A stretch of 25,626 nucleotides of DNA from the NCBI GenBank assembly GCA_900073065.1, contig FJOG01000007.1, positions 1,477,082 through 1,502,707 of the forward strand. The letters are read 5' to 3'. This stretch comes from Phialocephala subalpina (taxonomy: Eukaryota > Ascomycota > Leotiomycetes > Helotiales > Mollisiaceae). The notes under the pieces were generated by a model. It was not told the DNA's origin. It saw only the letters and a program-made list of their open reading frames with translations, and searched no databases. Position numbers and translations under genes: made by a program. Numbering within the stretch: the first letter of the stretch is position 1; every line of letters starts with the position of its first letter. Shown piece by piece: positions 19,562 to 25,626 of the stretch.

Positions 19562-19840
19562 CCTCGAGGCTTTATAGATGAAGTCCAGAGGACTAGGATA
19601 TTGGCTCGTGGTGCATAGAATCCATAACATCCACGAGCAAGCCTCAAAGCTAACACGTAGTCCTTTTTTGGGTGGCACACTAGTCAGTACCGTATACCCA
19701 GGACGAGACACTTTGAATCCTTTCATCTTTTTGTGACGTTTCTTCGCATTGAGCGGAGGAACAACCGACACAATAACGAAGCCACTCGCTCGATGAGAGG
19801 CATTTCGAGGTCTGGAGGATTGGTACCAACAGAGGAGGAG
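19562..19840 (-). CDS. Possible protein fragment ending at the MITE, unrecognised
   Basis: A - strand frame is open from 19840 (after a TAG) to the MITE edge. It contains ASHRASGFVIVSVVPPLNAK, KKRHKKMKGFKVSRP and KKGLRVSFEACSW. It lacks an early ATG, so it would be an internal or last exon. If the MITE and one TA were removed, the frame would read AAA GCC TCG AGG TAG, a stop at the insertion point. That is suggestive but may be chance. No family recognised. Confidence 0.25.
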
Positions 19841-20164
19841 CTAGGATAGAATACATCTGATTAAAGAGGCTCTATTGCTTGTCTTCTGGAGACCGCCTAC
19901 TTTGAAAGGCGGTAGTATCACATGTTGAGCCTCGCTAGAGCCCCTGAACCATCCGGAAGGGGAGCCAAACTCCTCGAGCAACGTTTGAACCGATGTTTCT
20001 ACCCGATGTGCTGTTTGTAGATTAATTACTCTATATACTACAGGTCCACAAGTGATCCTATCGAACCCTTTCATTTCATATAGTTCGTTTTCTCATTCTC
20101 TAGCAAGGCCCATTCACCGAGCAGTCCAGAGACTGCAGCTCGGCGCTAGTCATTTGGCACGTTA
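19841..20164. other. No supported gene
   Basis: A - strand ATG frame (19841-20074, 77 codons) shows no motif. No RNA gene or repeat was recognised. Confidence 0.35.
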
Positions 20165-20964
20165 GCGCCCACGAGGCCCACCGAGATCAAACGCTCGCTC
20201 TACTTCGAGTTCCTACCCAAACTTCTACACAATGTTCCCACCGCTCTTGCCACATTGCAACCAGTGCGTACTCACTTCGCAACCATGCCGTACAACGGTA
20301 ACGCATTTGAATGGCGCATTGGCAGCCGCGGCAATGCAACATATGACGCAACCTATGTTCAGTCAGCAAGTTCTCTCGCACAAATTGGTGTAGCGGTAAG
20401 TCTACTACAGAGTCTAACTTAAGCCATCTACTACAACTGCAATACTGATTCGATAGATGCTATCCGAGCAAGGTGTTATTGCGCAACGCTACAAACACTT
20501 GGAAATTCTATGCAGTTTCATAGAGGCCGAGTATATCCTCCAAGGGCCTTCCAGCTTTCGATCTACAGCCAGAATATCCTGCCTTTCGCAGTTCAACTGT
20601 GTCATTTCGATAAGAATGCACTATCAATTACTTCCTCTCGACGAGACCAAGGACAACGCGACGGCCTTCTGATAACATGCACTCCGACTCATCCAGGCAC
20701 CTCTGTCAGCTTTCAGGTTCAGTGGAAGGATGAAAGTACTCTTTCATTAAACTCCAAGTTCTGGATGCATTGGGTAGAGCATTACCACCCTGTCAGATCG
20801 AACACCCGCTCATCAACACTTCCATGTATCTACCACGCACAACTGGTTGGGCTTACGCAATAACTCCAAGTAGACCCGAGAAGAACGGCTTCAACAGTAT
20901 CAGTCAGCTCCTCCTGCCAAATACCAGCGACTTCAGTAGAGTTCAACGTAACATGGCCCCGTTG
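20165..20964 (+). pseudogene. Possible 5' exons of Exo-F, frames unresolved
   Basis: Two well-formed fungal introns support transcription in the + direction: 20396-20456 (GTAAGT to GATAG, 61 bp) and 20965-21014 (GTAAGT, TGACTAAT branch, CCAG, 50 bp). Before the first donor a frame reads AFEWRIGSRGNATYDATYVQ and SASSLAQIGVA. After the acceptor all three frames alternate between plausible protein and stops, including PLINTSMYLPRTTGWAYAIT next to the second donor. I could not find one frame through the region. By analogy with Exo-G it would encode the low-complexity N-terminal part of Exo-F, now degraded. It may instead belong to a different, unrecognised gene. Confidence 0.35.
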
Positions 20965-21014
20965 GTAAGTCTAGCTAGTCTCTACTTGCATTGCCGTTGA
21001 CTAATACGTGCCAG

Positions 21015-21772
21015 GTAATACTTCAAACCTTACTTGGATTCAAACATCCCAATAATTGCAATCATTCGTTCCTGTCCTATCCATAATCCAGAAGGGACTT
21101 ATAAATGGTCTCTGCGAACTATTCCCAGACTGCGAAGGAACCGAGAAGAGCATGTGTGGAGAAGGTCACATCTCCTGGCTTGCGCTCACGATTCGATCCC
21201 TTGGCAATACTTAGCTCTTCAACATCTCTCGACTAGGTTCTCAAGTCTTTGACATCTCTGATCGGAATGGTCTATCCCTTCGAAATATCTTTGGTTCGAT
21301 CGAGTATTGCCAAGGCTGGTTCGACGGGCGGAACGATGCTTGCGCTCTCTTCCAGCACTACGGTGTCAGATTAGGCTGGATACGAGACATCCAACTTCTA
21401 AACATCGCAGGTCGCTTAGGAGAGCTCAAGAACAGACGTCAAAGCCTCTACGACTGCATGCAAGACATTGGAGGAGAATTTCTGTCTAAGGAAGAGCTAA
21501 GTCGTTGGTTGAAGGCCAAGAGAGATGGTAGAGAATTCTTCGCCAAGAATGGATGGGATGTGCTTCTACAATGGCTACTTACGGAGACTGTCAGAGAATA
21601 CGTTGCAGGAAATACGCCGTACCTACCAAAGATGGAAGAGGCCTATGTGAAGAGAATCAGAAAGGTTGAGGCTCTTCTTGAATCCCGCTATGGCAAGCCA
21701 TTCTTCCTGATGGAACTCGTCGACAAGGAGTCCATGAAGAGAGTTACAGACAGCACATCACCCACCCGATGA
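21015..21772 (+). pseudogene. Exo-F: DEDD exonuclease paralogue with nonsense codons and altered motif III
   Basis: The exon begins after the acceptor at 21014. Its reading frame requires a phase-1 junction, the same phase as the equivalent exon of Exo-G. It reads LQSFVPVLSIIQKGLINGLC then motif I PDCEG, parallel to AEDCEG in Exo-G. Motif II is FDGRND, followed by VRLGWIRDIQLLNIAGR. The motif III region is YVAGNTPYLP, where the metal-binding Asp of YxxxD is Asn. A TAA at 21053-21055 and a TAG at 21212-21214 interrupt the frame. The TAG stands where Exo-G has Trp (KHAWVFDV), a TGG-to-TAG change. The downstream frame is open to the TGA at 21770-21772 and includes ELVDKESMKRVTD, matching SIVDEESMNRVAV of Exo-G. 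Both nonsense codons and the Asp-to-Asn change argue against an active nuclease. Confidence 0.75.
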
Positions 21773-22666
21773 CGACCCCGATACCAGTAATACGGGCGCA
21801 CCTGAATCATTCTACGACTTTGAGATAGTTCATTCTTGGGAACTACCGCACCGAGGTTCAGACTACATGTCTTGAGCGTCCGGAAATTCGGTAATTCGAT
21901 GTTCCCCGGCATGGTGCCGACCCAAACTTCATTGGGCTGAAACTTTGCAAAAGTCTATCTGATTACCTTTCCTTATTGCGTTGATTTTGAGACGTGTGCT
22001 TTTCTAGCATTGGCTTTGGCGTTCGTTTTGAAACTTTTGGTGAATAGATTCTGGAGGTGGAAGGGATTGATTGGATACTTCACGAAGCTCGTCGCCTAGC
22101 TGGTGGCCTGGCATATGTTGCTCTGCCGAACGACAAAAACTCTGAATGCAATGCAACTTTCACAAATAAGCCCCACGAATGTCTTATGGCTGCAGTCTGT
22201 ATCGAATCGCAAAGAAAGACATTATTCGTGATCAATGATCCCTAATATCGAACCTCGTGAACATTAAAATTCTAACAAGAATACCATAATTATCTAGGCA
22301 GGAGATGACGGACTTGATTAGCGGTCTTGACCTGCTATAGACATACAATATAGAAACTATATAAGTCATGCGTAATCCTGCAGATCTTTGTGAAATTGGT
22401 GATAGACGACGAATGCATTAGTCCAGCTTCCCTCGCACCTAGACCTGGCGAATAACCCATTTAGAAGTAAAACCCCGCTTTCTAAATGGCAGAATCATCA
22501 AAGATTAGAAATCGAGCCCTGTGGTAGGCTAGATTAGACCCAATCCTCACTAGCGTTTTTTCTGCCTATCTGACCTACATATACTTCCTACCGCCGGCAA
22601 AGGCATGTAATCATCAACACTTACTTGCGTTTTCCAGTGCGCAACAAGGAACACGGCATATTCATC
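21773..22666. other. Intergenic region between Exo-F and Exo-G
   Basis: An open frame without ATG at 22057-22245 (GIDWILHEARRLAGGLAYVA, ending KTLFVINDP) looks mildly coding and could be a last exon, but no splice partner is evident. Nothing else is supported. Confidence 0.35.
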
Positions 22667-24323
22667 ATGTCATCTCCTTCGGGAGAGTTAGGGGACTCCC
22701 CGAAAAGACACATTGGAGAATGCGAAAAAAAAACCGACGTGGCGTATAACAGCTCTCTGAACAAGTTTGCGACCAAAGATGCTGCACCCCAGTCAGAGCC
22801 CCGGGTTGGACGTGGTCCCAGTCTTTTGCGCACTTTCTCCCAAGAGGTAAGACTTGCTTCCGTCGCTGTTGTACTTTCGAACAATATTGACTCTCGTATA
22901 GAGCGCAACAACAGCCTTGAGCAGTATTACCGTGTGGGGGTCCGATGACGACGAACATAGCAACAGCCTCGAGAGCATCTATTCTCCAGCAAGTTCAGAA
23001 TCTCCGTCTGACTCAACACAAAAAGAAGAAGGGCAGCACGCTCCGACCATCAAGGAAAGCTCGGACCAGGATAAAAGCTCCAGAACTTGCACTGATTCTC
23101 CTCAACATTCTGACAGCACATGCAAAATAACTCAGACTGTGGACTCGTCCACGGTTACGAATGAGGGTTCCCGATCCAACGAGGATCGTGACCGCCTTGA
23201 GAATTCGCCCATTGCTTGTATCCAAGGCAACAGATGCGTCTTGATCTGTACTTGCCTAGGTTTTCAAGATGACAGCAATCCAAAACTTGACAGTAATCCG
23301 TTTCCTATGTTTCGTAAGTCACTTTCTTGAGAAAACCCCAATGTTATTATTTTGGCTAACAAAAGTAGATGGCACAATGTCATGGGGTACAACAATGGTT
23401 GAGACAGAGGAAGATCTCGCAGCCTTTCTCCCGAATCTCGCAAAATTTAAGAAAGGCACTCAGAATTCAGAGCTTGCTGAAGACTGCGAGGGCTGCGAAG
23501 GTGGTATGTCTGGTTCAGGAACCATCACGTACTTTACACTCTCCTGCAAGTCCCTCAAGCATGCCTGGGTGTTCGATGTTTACACATTGAAGCACAAAAT
23601 TTTCGATACGCCTAGCGAAGAGGGACTCACGCTACGCAGTATCATTGAGTCTTTGGATTACCTCCATCTCTTCTTCGATGACCGTATGGATTCGCTTGCT
23701 CTCTTCTTGAAATACAATGTCAAGTTAGGCTGTGTGAGAGATATACAATTGATGAAGGTGGCTGCTCGTCTCGATGACCCGAGGGTTCGGATCCGAGGTC
23801 TGGGGAAATGTATGTACGACGAAGGGGATAAATTCATGCTCCTGTGGGTCTGGAAAAGTGGCTAGAAGCCAAGAATCGCGGGAAGGTCTTCTTCGAAGAG
23901 AACGAGAAGGGCTGGGATGCTTTGATTGAGCGTCCACTCTCCAAGACTGCCAAGGAGTATGTGGAGGGAGATACTGCTTGCTTGTTCGACCTGGAAGAGG
24001 CATATGGCTCCCGATTCAGCGCCGTTGCCGAAGAAGCCTGGATGTCAGCCGATCGTCTCCTGAGCATCGTAGACGAAGAGTCGATGAATAGAGTTGCAGT
24101 GGTCACGAACCCTGAATACGACCAATCGCAGCACAAGCTCTACACCGAGGTCGTCTTTCAAGACCTCTACGGAGCACATGGCTGGATCGTCGGCAACAGC
24201 AAGGACTTGCTCACTCCATGGTGGCAGCAAAGAGATATTTCGGGGATGGCTGAACTTACGTCGGCTGCTCTTGTTCCAGCGGAGAGTGATGATGCCCAAA
24301 ATTGGCTCCACATTTGGGACTGA
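22667..24323 (+). pseudogene. Exo-G: DEDD exonuclease-domain protein, three exons, one frameshift
   Basis: The ATG at 22667 starts a 60-codon exon (22667-22846). Intron 1 is 22847-22901 (GTAAGA to ATAG, 55 bp, phase 0). Exon 2 (22902-23313) is acidic and Ser/Thr-rich, probably disordered. Intron 2 has a GTAAGT donor at 23314 and a CTAAC branch, with two possible acceptors three bases apart (AAAAG or TAG), both in frame. Exon 3 carries motif I EDCEG (Asp 23482, Glu 23488), motif II FDDRMD, VRDIQLMKVAAR, then near 23838 a one-base loss relative to Exo-F. The second frame (VGLEKWLEAKNRG) keeps motif III YVEGDTACL with its Asp and ends in a Trp-containing C-terminus at 24321-24323. Apart from this single shift the gene is intact and holds all acidic residues, so either it is newly broken or the base is missing through sequencing error. 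Confidence 0.82.
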
Positions 24324-25010
24324 AGACCAGACAATGATCTGAGGGGCTTGGATTACAATTTTGCTGGTCATGCGAACTTGGATGAAGTTGCCAGGTTGGA
24401 TTTTGAATTGGTATACACAATAGCTAATTCTTTGGAGGGGGTTGAGGAGGACATGGTACCTACTGTGCGTGGACCCTCAGGGGCCATTTGGCATTGAATG
24501 GGAAGACTCTCGATCGCAGCCATCTTGTCTTTTGAATTTGTGTGCACTATTTCGCCCTCCAATGCTATTGAGATTCTCCATGGGCTCCTTACCGGGCTAG
24601 AAATTGATGCAGCATCAAAAATGACAGTCGCCTCACTTCAGCTGTAGGCCTTTGCTACATGACTTTGGAGGAAGGATCGCTTAATTCCCCCGCAGCAGTT
24701 GGTCTCCAGAGGTAAATAGACTCACCTGTCGAAGACATCTCTTTGAAGTATCGGAGAATTAGTTATTCGCGTATCTCGTAGCAAGGTTCCACACATGTCG
24801 TATATATAGCGAGCGACAACAAAATTTGGCATTGGTCCAGAGTTGGGTGACTTGAGATGAAAACGGCATGGGGCTCGCGATGTAGACTAGCCTCGCTTAA
24901 GCCAACTCCAAGCGGGGTTCCAAGACCTCAGAACCGTTGAACTGGGCTGTCCCAAACATCAACAGGCAAGACTTTGTAGCTTGATTTGCGCACACAGCGG
25001 TACAGCTAAG
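24324..25010. other. Intergenic region, Exo-G 3' flank
   Basis: No gene is supported. An imperfect direct repeat (TTTTGAATT followed by a CACA/CACT-containing word) occurs at about 24402 and 24531; read on the - strand it gives two HTNSK/YTNSK segments. No RNA gene was recognised. Confidence 0.4.
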
Positions 25011-25247
25011 ATGTCTGGAGTCGAAGAGGTCAGAGATTGGGGAGTAAAAGAAAGCATGAAGTACGACCCAGAGACCGAAGATTCTTCGTGGCGAGCTGCG
25101 CAGGGCCTGCGACCTCGCCATCGAGTAGGAAGTTCTCGAACCCTTTGGGACGATGCGGAACGGGGTCGTGAGATGCATAACTGGTGCAATCCTTTTGATG
25201 AGGCAAGTAATCGAGTACCCCAGTGTAATTCAGAAGAGGCTCTCTAA
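25011..25247 (+). CDS. Small hypothetical protein, 78 residues
   Basis: The ATG at 25011 opens a hydrophilic, charged frame with two Trp-containing segments (VRDWGVKESMKYDPETEDSS and RTLWDDAERGREMHNW), ending TAA at 25245-25247. Composition is compatible with a real protein. It has no signal peptide, membrane segment or known motif. A longer - strand frame (25030-25374, 114 codons, no recognised domain) overlaps it, so strand is uncertain. Confidence 0.3.
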   Translation: MSGVEEVRDWGVKESMKYDPETEDSSWRAAQGLRPRHRVGSSRTLWDDAERGREMHNWCNPFDEASNRVPQCNSEEAL

Positions 25248-25626
25248 TTTGCAAGCAGGGAGGGTCATTCTTTCCACCACCGCTTTCTGGCGCTAGACTT
25301 CGCTTCTCGGCCACTTCCTCGAAGAAGCAAAGCATATCTGGATCAAGGTGAGACACACCCTTTACTTGGGTCACTTAGTAGTCTTTGGTGCCAACGGAAT
25401 GCTTACGACATTCTGATATAGGAAATATGCGATGCCGAAGAGCGAAAAAAGCGTTCGGGAGCATAACCATTCGTCAACCAGTTAACCAAGAACTACTGCA
25501 ATCAAAGTGGTTAATATATCAATTAGTTAGTTAATCAGTTGGCCAAATAGCCAATTGGTTAACAAATGGAAACCCGGCTAATTCACCGATTCAAACAAAT
25601 CGACCAATAAATTAATAAATTAAAAA
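25248..25626. other. Window end, AT-rich with GGTTAAC-type repeats
   Basis: From about 25480 to the end the sequence repeats short words such as AGTTAACCA, CCAATTGGTTAAC and AGTTAATCAGTT in both orientations. It may be the edge of another AT-rich repeat that continues outside the window. No gene is supported. Confidence 0.35.

Noticed and set aside
21212..21240. Intron removing the TAG in Exo-F
   Set aside because: No suitable GT donor lies just upstream, and alignment with Exo-G continues through the stop (Trp position) without a gap.
22621..22958. Minus-strand frames over the start of Exo-G
   Set aside because: The plus strand has an ATG, a phase-consistent intron and continuity into the exonuclease domain; the minus frames overlap the intron and have no motif.

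Overview
The window looks like an accessory, repeat-rich stretch of a filamentous ascomycete genome. The evidence is short GT-AG introns of about 46-66 bp with CTAAC/CTGAC-type branch sites, a secreted GPI-anchored type-B carboxylesterase, a small secreted protein remnant, DNA transposons with terminal inverted repeats (TIRs), and AT-rich blocks with many C-to-T type stops that resemble repeat-induced point mutation (RIP). I cannot name the species.

The dominant content is a head-to-tail series of seven related loci, all on the + strand, here called Exo-A to Exo-G. They encode DEDD-type (RNase D/WRN-like) 3'-5' exonuclease domains: motif I DLEG or DCEG, motif II FD(G/S)R(Q/N)D, and motif III YxxxD as in YAANDTVYM. 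Exo-A (1500-3048), Exo-B (3518-4041), Exo-C (5197-6592), Exo-D (8555-10658) and Exo-E (11811-12554) lie on the left; Exo-F (about 21015-21772) and Exo-G (22667-24323) lie on the right. All are damaged to some degree by single-base frameshifts, in-frame stops, internal deletions or an insertion. Exo-D keeps one uninterrupted catalytic domain with all DEDD residues. A tail motif close to SQxPDFVSSG follows the domain in A, B, C and D.

Between these loci are: a 652-bp TIR element ending 4 bp before the Exo-C ATG (4541-5192); a 1.14-kb Tc1/mariner-type element with TA target duplications and a stop-riddled transposase (7106-8246); a 528-bp element with 57-bp TIRs (12965-13492); and a 402-bp TA-flanked MITE carrying repeated CCCTATA motifs (19158-19559). 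A carboxylesterase gene with Ser206/Glu320/His431 occupies 14350-16293, but its fourth intron lacks a usable acceptor in the right phase. A very AT-rich block fills about 16600-18170. On the - strand at 18670-19060 there is a two-exon small secreted cysteine-containing protein gene broken by two one-base shifts.

My interpretation (inference): this is a birth-and-death cluster of exonuclease-domain genes that has been bombarded by transposons and eroded by RIP-like mutation. No known operon-like system is present. The unusual part is the same-strand array of exonuclease paralogues itself, whose function I cannot determine from sequence.
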